Source: Commensalibacter papalotli (GTDB lineage: Bacteria; Pseudomonadota; Alphaproteobacteria; Acetobacterales; Acetobacteraceae). Taken from it: a DNA stretch of 64,000 bases. The position numbers were made by a program, and so were the translations under genes. Positions 19,019 through 27,842 of the stretch are shown piece after piece; within the stretch, counting starts at the first letter, position 1; every line of letters starts with the position of its first letter. The DNA lies in contig NZ_CAMXCI010000002.1 of assembly GCF_947179115.1 (NCBI RefSeq), positions 248,001-312,000 on the forward strand, written 5' to 3'. Below the pieces are notes generated by a model. The model was given only the letters and a program-made list of their open reading frames with translations, searched no databases and had not been told where the DNA came from.

Positions 19019-19585
19019 TTATATTTTAGGTAAAAAGGCTTTGACGATTTTTTCGTCTGTTTCCATTCTGGGGCCGCCAATGACTTCTATGCACATTGGA
19101 ACAGAAGCAAAAACGCCATGAATTTTTATCTTTCCATTGTCGTCTTTAACGCCCTCTAAGGTTTCTTTGATGGCATTTGGACGGCCAGGAAGATTTAAGA
19201 TTAAGCTTTGCTTACGAATAACCCCAACTTGTCTGGATAGAATTGCTGTCGGTACATAATATAAGCTTACTTGCCGCATTTGCTCACCAAATCCTGGCAT
19301 AACTTTATCTGCAACAGCTAAGGTTGCATCTGGTGTTACGTCACGAATATAAGGGCCAGTTCCACCTGTTGTTAATACAAGAGGGCATTTTTCTTGGTCA
19401 ACCAGTTCAATCAGTGTTTTCTCGATAAGATCTTGCTCATCTGGGATTAGATGCTCAACATATTCTTTGTCGTTTAAAACAGCAAGGTCAAGCCAGTCTT
19501 TCAGTGCAGGGAGGCCTTTATCTTCGTAGATGCCTTTGCTAGCTCTGTCACTGATAGAAATAAGACCAATTTTAATTTTTTCCAT
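19019..19585 (-). CDS. mog: Molybdopterin adenylyltransferase Mog
   Basis: A 188-residue protein closely following E. coli Mog in layout: IGLISISDRASKGIYEDKG at the N-terminus, the substrate-binding TTGGTGPYIRDVTPDATL (about residues 75-92), and AILSRQVGVIRKQSLILNLPG. It adenylates molybdopterin to prepare molybdate insertion by MoeA. It is the last gene of the minus-strand operon moaD-moaE-mobA-moeA-mog and lies 19 bases after moeA. Confidence 0.93.
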   Translation of the reverse strand: MEKIKIGLISISDRASKGIYEDKGLPALKDWLDLAVLNDKEYVEHLIPDEQDLIEKTLIELVDQEKCPLVLTTGGTGPYIRDVTPDATLAVADKVMPGFGEQMRQVSLYYVPTAILSRQVGVIRKQSLILNLPGRPNAIKETLEGVKDDNGKIKIHGVFASVPMCIEVIGGPRMETDEKIVKAFLPKI

Positions 19586-19604
19586 AATAAATACTCAGAT
19601 AATT

Positions 19605-20816
19605 TTAAGCGTTGAAATTGTAAGAAAGAGGATAGACTTTGATATAGTCATTTTCATGAACCAGTGTATTTTCTGGTATTTCTGCCAAAGCATCGGCTTG
19701 AGTGAATGCAGATAGCATTGCAGACCCTTGATGTGAAAGCAGTTTTACATAAAGTCCAGTTGCACTCGGTTGTAATTGAACCCTAAGAAACTCTTTGCGG
19801 CTTTGTGTTTTCTTGGTAGAGAATGTTGCTTTGGCCATGATGGCTTTTGGCATACATTGTTCAATATCAATTCCTGATAATCTTTTTAGGGCTGGAACGA
19901 CGAGCTGTTGGAAAGTCACAAAGGTACTGACAGGATTTCCAGGAAGCATAAAGACCGTTGTGTTATCAATTTCTCCCCATGCGAAAGGTTTTCCTGGTTT
20001 GATAGCAAGTTTCCATAAAGTAAGCTTACCTAATTTTGTAATCGCTGTATGGACGTGATCTTCCTCCCCAACAGAAACACCACCTGAAGTGATAATAATA
20101 TCTGCTTTTTGACTGGCGTTGCTGAGTGCTTGTTCTGTTGCTTCTTTGTTATCAGGTAAAGTGCCTGCATCAATGATTTGATGAGGTGTTTGTTTTAACC
20201 ATGACAATAGTAAATAGCGATTAGCATCATAAATTTTTCCAGCAGTTAGAGCTTCTCCTGGATTTAGCAGTTCATTTCCTGTTGAAAATACATAAATCGT
20301 TAACGGCTTAAATACAGGGATTTCAGCGTATCCTTGGCTGGCTAATAAAGCGATGACAGCAGGGGTAATATACTGGCCAGAAGATAGGAATACATCTCCC
20401 TTTTTTAACTCTTCCGCTTGATAGCGAATATTCTGCCCTTTTCTAAGTGCTGAAGTAACGGTTAAAACATTACCATTAACTTCAGTATTTTCTTGTTGAA
20501 TAACAGCGGCTGTTCCCTCTGGGATGGGGGCTCCTGTAAATATTCTTGCTGCTTCGCCAGTTTTTAAAGTCATTGATTGTGCTGTATCGCCTGCTGCAAT
20601 ACGATGAATGATTGTCCATTCTTGACATGCGTCAATATCACCGCCTAGAGCATAACCATCCATTGCACTATTGCTAAAAAAAGGGGTGTCATATTGGACG
20701 GTTAAATTTTCAGCTAAAATAAGGCGATCCGCTTCGGTTAAAGGAACAGTTTGTTTTGTTAAAGAAGGGGTGTTTTGGGTTAATAAATTATGGAGTGCTT
20801 GATAATAATCGAGCAT
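19605..20816 (-). CDS. moeA: Molybdopterin molybdenumtransferase MoeA
   Basis: A 403-residue protein. Conserved blocks include FSNSAMDGYAL (about residues 45-55), IFTGAPIPEGTAAVIQQE (about 88-105), YVFSTGNELL, and TSGGVSVGEEDHV in the MoCF-binding domain. KLAIKPGKPFAWG and FMLPGNPVSTFVTFQQLV follow, then the C-terminal MoeA_C beta domain. It inserts molybdate into adenylated molybdopterin. It sits between mobA (nine bases upstream) and mog. Confidence 0.94.
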   Translation of the reverse strand: MLDYYQALHNLLTQNTPSLTKQTVPLTEADRLILAENLTVQYDTPFFSNSAMDGYALGGDIDACQEWTIIHRIAAGDTAQSMTLKTGEAARIFTGAPIPEGTAAVIQQENTEVNGNVLTVTSALRKGQNIRYQAEELKKGDVFLSSGQYITPAVIALLASQGYAEIPVFKPLTIYVFSTGNELLNPGEALTAGKIYDANRYLLLSWLKQTPHQIIDAGTLPDNKEATEQALSNASQKADIIITSGGVSVGEEDHVHTAITKLGKLTLWKLAIKPGKPFAWGEIDNTTVFMLPGNPVSTFVTFQQLVVPALKRLSGIDIEQCMPKAIMAKATFSTKKTQSRKEFLRVQLQPSATGLYVKLLSHQGSAMLSAFTQADALAEIPENTLVHENDYIKVYPLSYNFNA

Positions 20817-20825
20817 GATAGGTTC

Positions 20826-21416
20826 CTATTGGTTTTGGTGAAGTGTTTTCATGTCATTCATATTTGTAAATGCATGCTCATCTTCAAAAACAGTTTTAAT
20901 TGCATTATGTTTAAAAATCCAAGATTTCAAACTATAGTGTTGTTGCCTTATATGCTCTGCTAATTGATTGTTAATTGTTGGCTTATATAGAAAGATGCTG
21001 GGATGAATCTGGGATGGTGTTGCAGCATACGCGATCTCATGTTCTGCTTGATTATATAAAGCATTTGTTAATGTAGATACTAGATGAATGGGTAGGAAAG
21101 GGGTATCACAAGGTACAGTTAGAATGGCATCAGTATCTTGGGGAATAAAAGGAGTGGTGCTGAGAATACCAGCAAGAGGTCCTTTGTTTTGCCATTCAGT
21201 TTGATCCGAAATAACAGGAAACCCAAAGTTTTGATATGTTGAAATGTCCTCATTAGCACTGATGATGATGTGATCTAGTTGAGGGCGTAATTGTTGAATA
21301 ACATAGTGAATAAGAGGTAAGTTATTGAAAGGAATGAGCCCTTTATTTTTCCTTCCCATACGTTGTCCCTCACCGCCTGCTAGGATAATGCCTGTAATAA
21401 CAAGTTTTGGTTTCAT
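20826..21416 (-). CDS. mobA: Molybdenum cofactor guanylyltransferase MobA
   Basis: A 196-residue nucleotidyltransferase with the GTP-binding pattern LAGGEGQRMGRKNKGLIPF (about residues 13-31), the mid-domain LTVPCDTPFLP, and an Asn-rich C-terminal part. It makes the MGD form of the cofactor required by NarG. The start overlaps the end of moaE by four bases (ATGA), and moeA follows after nine bases. Confidence 0.92.
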   Translation of the reverse strand: MKPKLVITGIILAGGEGQRMGRKNKGLIPFNNLPLIHYVIQQLRPQLDHIIISANEDISTYQNFGFPVISDQTEWQNKGPLAGILSTTPFIPQDTDAILTVPCDTPFLPIHLVSTLTNALYNQAEHEIAYAATPSQIHPSIFLYKPTINNQLAEHIRQQHYSLKSWIFKHNAIKTVFEDEHAFTNMNDMKTLHQNQ

Positions 21417-21877
21417 GACGGAAGTTGCCAGCGTTTTTTTTGTTCTATGTCTGACTCTTTGGCTTTAACCCAACGAGATGTTTCATTTTGAAAAAATTCC
21501 TTTTTCCAGAATGGTGCTTCTGTTTTTAAATAATCCATAATAAATTGAGATGCTTCAAAGGCCGCTTTACGATGAGAAGCCGCAACCATAACCAGCACAA
21601 TGCTTTCCCCTATGTTTAGTCTGCCAACACGGTGGATTACAATTGCACTTTCTATTGCCCAATATTCTTTTGCTTGTTGTAAAATACGTTCAATTTCCTG
21701 TTCGGTAACTCCAGGAAAATGTTCCAAATAAAGGTGGCTTAATGGTTCTTGTTCATCATACCCACGGACAATGCCTTTAAAACTGACGATTGCGCCACAA
21801 TTATTAATTTGGATTTGTTGATCTAGAACTGGAATTTCTGCATCAAAAGGGGACTCTTGGATTTTTATCCAAAACAT
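21413..21877 (-). CDS. moaE: Molybdopterin synthase catalytic subunit MoaE
   Basis: A 154-residue protein with MoaE hallmarks: GAIVSFKGIVRG around residues 29-40, LYLEHFPGVTEQEIERIL, and IVIHRVGRLNIGESIVLVMV. AASHRKAAFEASQFIMDYLK and APFWKKEFF follow. It transfers sulfur from MoaD thiocarboxylate to cyclic pyranopterin monophosphate. It lies two bases downstream of moaD and overlaps mobA. Confidence 0.95.
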   Translation of the reverse strand: MFWIKIQESPFDAEIPVLDQQIQINNCGAIVSFKGIVRGYDEQEPLSHLYLEHFPGVTEQEIERILQQAKEYWAIESAIVIHRVGRLNIGESIVLVMVAASHRKAAFEASQFIMDYLKTEAPFWKKEFFQNETSRWVKAKESDIEQKKRWQLPS

Positions 21878-21879
21878 TT

Positions 21880-22128
21880 TTATCCTCCTGTAACGGGAGG
21901 GAGGATAGCGACTTCATCTCCTGAAGAAATGGGGGAAGTCTGATAAATAATTTTTTGATTAATGGCCAAGCGGAAAATATTTTGTTCAGAAAGGCTTTCT
22001 GCCCAAAAATCGCTGCGGGATCTTAAATAGGTTAATAAAGCTTGTGAATCGCCCTGTGGCCATTCTATTTGTTCTTCTTCAAGGTTTAAAATTTCTTTTA
22101 AAAATCCAAAATAACGAATTTTAATCAT
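21880..22128 (-). CDS. moaD: Molybdopterin synthase sulfur-carrier subunit MoaD
   Basis: An 82-residue ubiquitin-like protein that begins IKIRYFGFLKEIL and ends in VAILPPVTGG. The terminal Gly-Gly is the site adenylated by MoeB and then thiocarboxylated. It is the first gene of the minus-strand Moco operon and diverges from moaC across 58 bases. Confidence 0.94.
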   Translation of the reverse strand: MIKIRYFGFLKEILNLEEEQIEWPQGDSQALLTYLRSRSDFWAESLSEQNIFRLAINQKIIYQTSPISSGDEVAILPPVTGG

Positions 22129-22186
22129 GGTTTCCTTCGTATCATATGTTTATGATGGTTAAAGCAAATTATAATAGGAAAAACAC

Positions 22187-22660
22187 ATGACTAAGTTATC
22201 TCATTTTGATGCTTCAGGGCAAGCGCATATGGTCGATATTGCGAATAAAGAAGCAACAAAACGTACAGCGATTGCTACTGGTACAATTATAATGTGTGCA
22301 GAGGCATTTCAATTATTAGAATTCAATGCCAGCCATAAAGGAGATGTATTGGGGATTGCTCGTATTGCAGCAATTCAGGGGACAAAGATGACTGCCACTA
22401 TTATTCCTTTATGTCATCCTTTGTCTTTAAGTCATGTGCATGTTGAGTTTTACAAAGATGAAATCAACTCAAGCGTCACCATTGAGGTCACTGCTGAAAC
22501 GGTTGGTAAAACAGGTGTTGAAATGGAAGCTTTAACAGGAGCGTCTGCAGGGTTATTAACAATTTATGATATGTTAAAAGCAGTAGATAAAAAAATGATC
22601 ATTCAAGATATTCATTTAGTTAAAAAGCAAGGGGGAAAAAGTGGAGAGTTTAATTTTTAA
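22187..22660 (+). CDS. moaC: Cyclic pyranopterin monophosphate synthase MoaC
   Basis: A 157-residue protein with the expected blocks: LSHFDASGQAHMVDIANKEA at the N-terminus, AAIQGTKMTATIIPLCHPL (about residues 65-83), and TGVEMEALTGASAGLLTIYD with AVDKKMIIQDIHLV near the C-terminus. It completes cPMP formation from the MoaA product. AGGAAAA precedes the ATG. It is a single gene on the plus strand, divergent from moaD and convergent with the TonB receptor gene (15 bases). Confidence 0.95.
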   Translation: MTKLSHFDASGQAHMVDIANKEATKRTAIATGTIIMCAEAFQLLEFNASHKGDVLGIARIAAIQGTKMTATIIPLCHPLSLSHVHVEFYKDEINSSVTIEVTAETVGKTGVEMEALTGASAGLLTIYDMLKAVDKKMIIQDIHLVKKQGGKSGEFNF

Positions 22661-22675
22661 ATTAGAACGCTGCAC

Positions 22676-24814
22676 CTAATATACAAATCTCAATTTAACA
22701 TAGAAATTCCGTCCTTGCTCTGGGTATCCTGCGGCGAGTTGATAGTTTTGATCAAGCAAGTTTTTAGCACCAACCCCAAGCTCTAGTTGATCTGTGACTT
22801 GATAGAGAGCATTCATGGATAGATTCACATAATGACCTGTTTTAAAGTAATCTATCCCTGTGCTATCAGTAGTCCAACGATTTGAGGCGATATCCAACGT
22901 GGGTAAAAATTGTAATTTCTTAATGGGTTTCCATGTCGCATAAACAAAGGCTTTATGTTTTGGCACATCAGTAGGGTGATAATTTTGAATATTGGGATCA
23001 TTCAAGTTGCGATGAATATAGGTATAGTTACCACCCACTGATAAATTCTTTAAAATTTCAATTTCGGTAGAAATCTCGAACCCATAATAATCTCCGTGTC
23101 CTACATTACGGTTTTGGTTGACTGAAACACCTTCGTACAGCATCGGAAAAGCAACAATTGCATTGGTTAATTGAGAATAAAATAAAGCTGCTGTAATGTT
23201 AACTCGATTGAAATTATGACTTATTCCAATTTCATAATTTTTGGCTCGTTCTGGCTTTAATGCTGGGTTGGAAACTGCGCCACCAAAACGCGTGCTGAAT
23301 CGCTCAAACAAAGAGGGAAATCTTACCCTATCGGAAAAACTGATATAAGAACTAGTTTTGGTATTTATTTGCCATGCTAATCTTGCCTGACCGTTCAAAG
23401 CGCCTTTGTTTTTGGTTGGATAAGAAATAATATTTTTTGTATCTGAGGAGAAACCCTCCGCTTGATCTAACTTTCGCCAATCGTAACTGCCTCCTGTAGT
23501 TAATTTTAACTCTGGTAGAATATAGAACGTATTTTCAAGGGCAGTACTATAACTTTCTTCGATTGATTTTTGGTTTGGTTGATTATATCCCCCAGGAAAA
23601 TTTTGAGTATGTTCGTTATGTTGATCCAGACGGCCATAAAATGCAAAATTAAGTGAATCTCGCTGGCTGATATCCCATGTTAAACGTGTGTCCCCACCAT
23701 ATCCTACATCGTAGTAATAGCTGTTAAATGATTTTTTCATATTTTGAGTAGTCTGAGAAATATTATCAAAACTACGTAAAAGATTGTCAAATGTATTTCG
23801 ATAAAGGCGGAATTTAAGAGTTAAATTATCTTTTAATTTTGTATTCGTCATAATTGATAATGAATCGATATTCCAGGTTGGCCATGACCAAACCTTTTGA
23901 TATGACGGCGGGTCGATCGTGTTTAATGGAGCGTTTTTTTGTCCTTCTTGCCTAGTATAACTTAATACATACTCATCGGTATCATTGGGGGTAATACCAA
24001 TTTTTGTATTAATTCTCCAATCCAAAGAATCAGACAGTAATCGCCTACCTTTGCCTTGTGAGGCAGTTGGGGTATATTTAGATGATACATCTGTATGATC
24101 AATATTATTCTCATCAAAGCTGAATTGAGTATACCATTTTTCCTGACGAGTACCGATAAAGCCAAAAACATTATATCCACCATATTCAGCGTTATGGCCA
24201 AGATTGACGTTGCTTCGAACTTCGGCATCAATTTCTTTTTTTGGCTTACGGGTAACGAGGTTGATTAATCCGCCCATGCCATCTGGTCCATCAATGACTG
24301 AGGCATATCCTTTGCTAATTTGAATTTCACTAATATCAGGGGTTACGAAACGACCAAAATCTAGTCGATTATCATAAGGTAAATAAATCCTAATTCCATC
24401 AAGTAGCAAAGGGACCTGCAAACGACTGAAACCACGTACATAAATTGTACGTTCATTACGTGAGTTTCCTGTTGATCCTATATTGACACCAGGCAAAATA
24501 TTAACAGCTTCATCTAATGTGTTTAAGTTCAGCTTATCCATAGCCTTTTGTGTTACAACAGAGTTACCAATGAGTGTTTTATTCTGTTTTCCATAGACTG
24601 TTATTTCCTCAGAAGATGGTTGTGGGGAATCTGTCTTCACATCAGAAATATTTTTGTACTGATCATTCGAGGGAATTAATTTTTTATTCTTTTCTTTTGT
24701 TGATACAGAATCTGTATCTTTAGATCTTGTAGTTTCTTCTGCGATTGCATTAGAGGATGCAATTAAAAATAATGAACATGTCGAAATACAAAAAAATCTA
24801 AAAGTATTATTCAT
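22676..24814 (-). CDS. TonB-dependent outer-membrane receptor
   Basis: A 712-residue receptor. A signal peptide covers about residues 1-25 (cut near SNAIA). A polar low-complexity stretch follows, then a TonB box-like EEITVYGK (about 69-76). The plug domain runs about 80-195 with LDEAVNILPGVNIGS, RTIYVRGFS, PLLLDGIRIYLPY and DGMGGLINLVTRKP. The barrel ends in the aromatic YVKLRFVY. It should import a scarce ligand using TonB-ExbBD energy, and the ligand is unknown. A secreted small protein and a di-heme peroxidase diverge from it, which hints at a metal- or redox-related substrate. No clear Fur box is visible upstream. Confidence 0.9.
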   Translation of the reverse strand: MNNTFRFFCISTCSLFLIASSNAIAEETTRSKDTDSVSTKEKNKKLIPSNDQYKNISDVKTDSPQPSSEEITVYGKQNKTLIGNSVVTQKAMDKLNLNTLDEAVNILPGVNIGSTGNSRNERTIYVRGFSRLQVPLLLDGIRIYLPYDNRLDFGRFVTPDISEIQISKGYASVIDGPDGMGGLINLVTRKPKKEIDAEVRSNVNLGHNAEYGGYNVFGFIGTRQEKWYTQFSFDENNIDHTDVSSKYTPTASQGKGRRLLSDSLDWRINTKIGITPNDTDEYVLSYTRQEGQKNAPLNTIDPPSYQKVWSWPTWNIDSLSIMTNTKLKDNLTLKFRLYRNTFDNLLRSFDNISQTTQNMKKSFNSYYYDVGYGGDTRLTWDISQRDSLNFAFYGRLDQHNEHTQNFPGGYNQPNQKSIEESYSTALENTFYILPELKLTTGGSYDWRKLDQAEGFSSDTKNIISYPTKNKGALNGQARLAWQINTKTSSYISFSDRVRFPSLFERFSTRFGGAVSNPALKPERAKNYEIGISHNFNRVNITAALFYSQLTNAIVAFPMLYEGVSVNQNRNVGHGDYYGFEISTEIEILKNLSVGGNYTYIHRNLNDPNIQNYHPTDVPKHKAFVYATWKPIKKLQFLPTLDIASNRWTTDSTGIDYFKTGHYVNLSMNALYQVTDQLELGVGAKNLLDQNYQLAAGYPEQGRNFYVKLRFVY

Positions 24815-24979
24815 AATAATTCTACGTTCAAATAATTCGTTGGTGCATACTCTGAGATGTAATGAATATTATGTATATGGTTTCAGTCAATACACCAAAA
24901 GGATTAGTCCAAAAGGGGTATTTCCTATATTCATATTTTTTGTAAAATCGTTTTATATAAAAATATTGAAGGGTTTTTT

Positions 24980-25507
24980 ATGTCATACCGTCATTATCTA
25001 TTTTTACTTGTTTCATTCACAACTTATTTAGCTATAGGTTCTGCAACTGTATATGCTCATGAAGATCATTCTTGTACGCCACTTACTGGAAATTTGGCAT
25101 CATGGAATAAACCTCTTATAGTAAAAACCTCTCAAACGATTGCAAATTTAAAACAAGCAAATCCTGTTCCTATTTCACAAACTGTTGAAGCCTCTTTGTT
25201 TCCTGCACGTTCAGTAGAATTTCCTGTTTCACCACAAGAGCGTGGAGGAAGTGTGAGTTTTGCGGGAACTTTAAAATTCGATATTACTAAGAAATCAACC
25301 TATCGCATTATTACTAATGGTCGTCCTTGGGTAGAAATTGTTCAAAATGGTAAAATTATAGACTCTAGTAAACATCAGCATGGTGAAAAATGTTGGGGAA
25401 TGGAAAAAGTATTAGATTTTCCTCTTACTCCTGGCCGTTATGTGATTGAATTAACAGCCAATGGTAAAGAGACTATTAAATTCATGATTATCCCAGTCAC
25501 TCAATAA
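24980..25507 (+). CDS. Small secreted beta-rich protein of unknown function
   Basis: A 175-residue protein with a signal peptide (hydrophobic about residues 7-22, cut near VYA, mature start HEDHSCTP). The mature part has an N-terminal His-rich segment, cysteines in HSCTP and EKCWGM, and a C-terminal beta sandwich-like half with VSFAGTLKFDI, TYRIITNGRPWVEIVQNGK and FPLTPGRYVIELTANG. I do not recognise the family. It is followed after 26 bases by a MauG-like di-heme protein and diverges from a TonB receptor, so a periplasmic role linked to both is likely. AAGGG precedes ATG 24980. It contains Trp and Tyr residues that a MauG-type enzyme could oxidise, but this is speculation. Confidence 0.7.
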   Translation: MSYRHYLFLLVSFTTYLAIGSATVYAHEDHSCTPLTGNLASWNKPLIVKTSQTIANLKQANPVPISQTVEASLFPARSVEFPVSPQERGGSVSFAGTLKFDITKKSTYRIITNGRPWVEIVQNGKIIDSSKHQHGEKCWGMEKVLDFPLTPGRYVIELTANGKETIKFMIIPVTQ

Positions 25508-25533
25508 CCATTAAAAAAGCTAGCTTTGTTACA

Positions 25534-26490
25534 ATGAACCTCAAAATAATATTCGCAACTTTTTGTATCATAGGCACAAGCACAGGCGCTTTGCTTTATG
25601 CACAACCAAGAAAAACAGAGATTCATTCAGCACAGGTTCCTGCTGATCAAGAAAAAATAAAGCTGGGGCGTTATCTGTTTTATGATGGTGATTTGTCTAA
25701 GGATGGCAGCATGTCATGTGGCACCTGTCACAGGCAAAAACACGCCTTCACTGATGGAAATAAAACACATCCCGGAGTGAATAATGATGAGGGGATTTTC
25801 AATGTTCCTACATTGGGAAATATAGGTGAGTTCAACCATCTTACGTGGGAAAATCAAAATGTAAGAACTCTTGAACAACATGCTGTTATTCCAATTACAG
25901 GAACTATTCCTGTTGAAATGGGAATGAATCAACAAGAAAAAGAAATTGAACGGCGTATTGCTGCTAATCCTTGTTATGTTGAGTTGTTTAATAAGACTTT
26001 TCCTGATGCTCAAGGGGATAGTAAAAACAAGGTTACCATAGATCACATTATACAGGCCATTAGTGATTTTGAGCGAACTTTAATTACAAATCAGAGTATT
26101 TGGGATACAAAAAAAGGATTCTCCTTTGAAATGCAACAGGGTGAAACAATCTTTTTTGGTAAAGGACAATGTACAAATTGTCATACGCCACCCCTTTTTA
26201 CAGATCAAAAATTTTATAAGATTAATGATCACATAAAATCAGAAATTCGCACTCCAACTTTACGTAATATTGAATTAACAGCTCCATATTTTCACGATGG
26301 CTCTATAGCAACGATACAAGAGGCCATTATAGGTCACAGCCCAAGCAAAACAAATGTCCCAAAACTTTCTCAGCAAGAAATAAATGAATTAATCGCGTTT
26401 TTAAACTCTCTCACTGATCAGAATTTTATTACCAATCCTAACTTTTCACTTCCTCCAGATGTTTGTGAAAAAACAAAAAGTAGTAAATAA
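25534..26490 (+). CDS. MauG/CcpA-like di-heme cytochrome c peroxidase
   Basis: A 318-residue exported protein (signal segment about residues 4-23). Two c-type heme motifs are present: C62-G-T-C65-H66 (in MSCGTCHRQKHAF) and C213-T-N-C216-H217 (in GQCTNCHTPPLFTD). Between and after them are the family blocks VPTLGNIGEFNHLTWEN and TPTLRNIELTAPYFHDG. This is the bacterial cytochrome c peroxidase / MauG superfamily. Members either reduce peroxide or oxidise residues of a partner protein (MauG on methylamine dehydrogenase, MbnH on MbnP). The adjacent small secreted protein may be its partner. The gene end lies in a 14-bp tandem repeat. Confidence 0.88.
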   Translation: MNLKIIFATFCIIGTSTGALLYAQPRKTEIHSAQVPADQEKIKLGRYLFYDGDLSKDGSMSCGTCHRQKHAFTDGNKTHPGVNNDEGIFNVPTLGNIGEFNHLTWENQNVRTLEQHAVIPITGTIPVEMGMNQQEKEIERRIAANPCYVELFNKTFPDAQGDSKNKVTIDHIIQAISDFERTLITNQSIWDTKKGFSFEMQQGETIFFGKGQCTNCHTPPLFTDQKFYKINDHIKSEIRTPTLRNIELTAPYFHDGSIATIQEAIIGHSPSKTNVPKLSQQEINELIAFLNSLTDQNFITNPNFSLPPDVCEKTKSSK

Positions 26491-26516
26491 AAAGTAATAA
26501 ATAAAAAGTAATAAAT
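26475..26516. repeat. Three tandem copies of a 14-bp unit
   Basis: Units at 26475-26488, 26489-26502 and 26503-26516 have the form AAAAAGTAATAAAT, with one mismatch in the first. The array spans the stop codon (TAA 26488-26490) of the di-heme peroxidase gene, so slippage could alter the last residues or add a short tail. Confidence 0.85.
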
Positions 26517-26610
26517 AAATTGAGTGGGCCTATTTTTGGAATAAAGTGATTTTGATACCAATGCTTGCATTTATAATTGATTAAAACCCTTTTCAATGCC
26601 TACAGAGTTA

Positions 26611-27642
26611 TTATTTTGTCTTGTCTGGATTTAACTTGTTCCAGCGTATGGAGGTGAGCAAAGCAAGGATAATGAAAGCAGCCCCAATTAAGCCCGTTAC
26701 AACTTCAGGGATTTCTTTACAGACGCTGGCGAACATTAATCCTGACAAAGCCAAGATCGCCCAAAAAGCACCATGTTCTAAATAGCGATATTTGGTTAAG
26801 GTATTTAACTGTACTAACATAATGGTCAAGGATCGTACAAACATTGCTCCAATACTGAGACCCAGTACAATAATAAATAAATTATTAGACAATGCAAACG
26901 CCCCAATAACCCCATCAAAGCTAAAGGATGCATCAAGGATTTCAAGATAAATAAATGTTCCTAAGCCAGCTTTGGCAACTGTCGTTGTTGTGTTTTCTTT
27001 TTCAAGTAAAACTCCCAAAGCTTCAACCAACACAAATACGATAATTCCAAAAATACCCGCAGTGATAAAAGTCAGAGCTTCTTCATTGGGGATGAATTTT
27101 GCAACCCCTAATAGAGACAAAAGTACAACGACGACTTCAATAGATTGGACTCTTGAAAATTTTGTTAAAAATTGCTCGATATATGCAACCCAATGTACAT
27201 CTTTCTCTGCGTTAAAAAAGAATTTTAATCCGACTAGTCCTAAGAAAGAACCTCCAAATCCCATAATACCAATATGTGCCCCAGACAAAATCTGAGCATA
27301 TTGACTAGGTTGTTCAATAGCCAGTTTTAAAGCGGAAATTGGATTAAGATGTGCTGCAATCCCCACGATAATCAATGGGAATAATAATCGCATTCCAAAT
27401 ACAGCAATTAAAATCCCCCAGGTTAAAAAACGTCTTTGCCATAATGGGCTCATATCTCTTAAAACCGTAGCATTCACTACCGCATTATCAAATGATAATG
27501 AGACTTCTAAGACACCTAAGATTGCACAGATAAACACGGTTGATAATGTACCTGATAACGTGCCCGTCATATTGTATCCAAGCACTGCGGCCAAGCCCAG
27601 GCAAATAAATGTAAAGACAAAAGAGCCTTTAAAATATTTCAT
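26611..27642 (-). CDS. DUF475-family integral membrane protein (TerC-like)
   Basis: A 343-residue protein with about nine membrane segments. Two acidic motifs, LEVSLSFDNAVVNATVLRDM near the N-terminus and LEILDASFSFDGVIGAFALS in the second half, form the repeat seen in DUF475 and the related TerC family, whose members are linked to metal ion or tellurite handling. Function is unproven. ATG 27642 (MKYFKGSF) fits family starts. An upstream ATG at 27711 would add 23 residues. It stands alone between the di-heme peroxidase and a small membrane gene on the other strand. Confidence 0.8.
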   Translation of the reverse strand: MKYFKGSFVFTFICLGLAAVLGYNMTGTLSGTLSTVFICAILGVLEVSLSFDNAVVNATVLRDMSPLWQRRFLTWGILIAVFGMRLLFPLIIVGIAAHLNPISALKLAIEQPSQYAQILSGAHIGIMGFGGSFLGLVGLKFFFNAEKDVHWVAYIEQFLTKFSRVQSIEVVVVLLSLLGVAKFIPNEEALTFITAGIFGIIVFVLVEALGVLLEKENTTTTVAKAGLGTFIYLEILDASFSFDGVIGAFALSNNLFIIVLGLSIGAMFVRSLTIMLVQLNTLTKYRYLEHGAFWAILALSGLMFASVCKEIPEVVTGLIGAAFIILALLTSIRWNKLNPDKTK

Positions 27643-27842
27643 TTGTGCATATCCAGTAAGTGAGGTCGATAAAAGTTGGTAATAAGCGTTTATTAATGAA
27701 ATTACCAGCATTATTCACAATTTCTATCGTAATAGAATATTAAAGACGATTATTAAATTATAGAGAAATATAAAGATTTTGTATTTGTTTCTTATAATTT
27801 ACATCATATATACTATTTAAGAAGATTGAAAGAAAAGGTAAA

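Noticed and set aside
22170..22175. Perfect TATAAT just upstream of moaC
   Set aside because: It lies only 11 bases from the ATG and the ribosome binding site would fall at or before the transcription start, so it is a poor promoter candidate.
24840..25031. Plus-strand open frame before the small secreted protein
   Set aside because: It overlaps the real gene start in another frame, has no ribosome binding site and reads as A+T-rich spacer.
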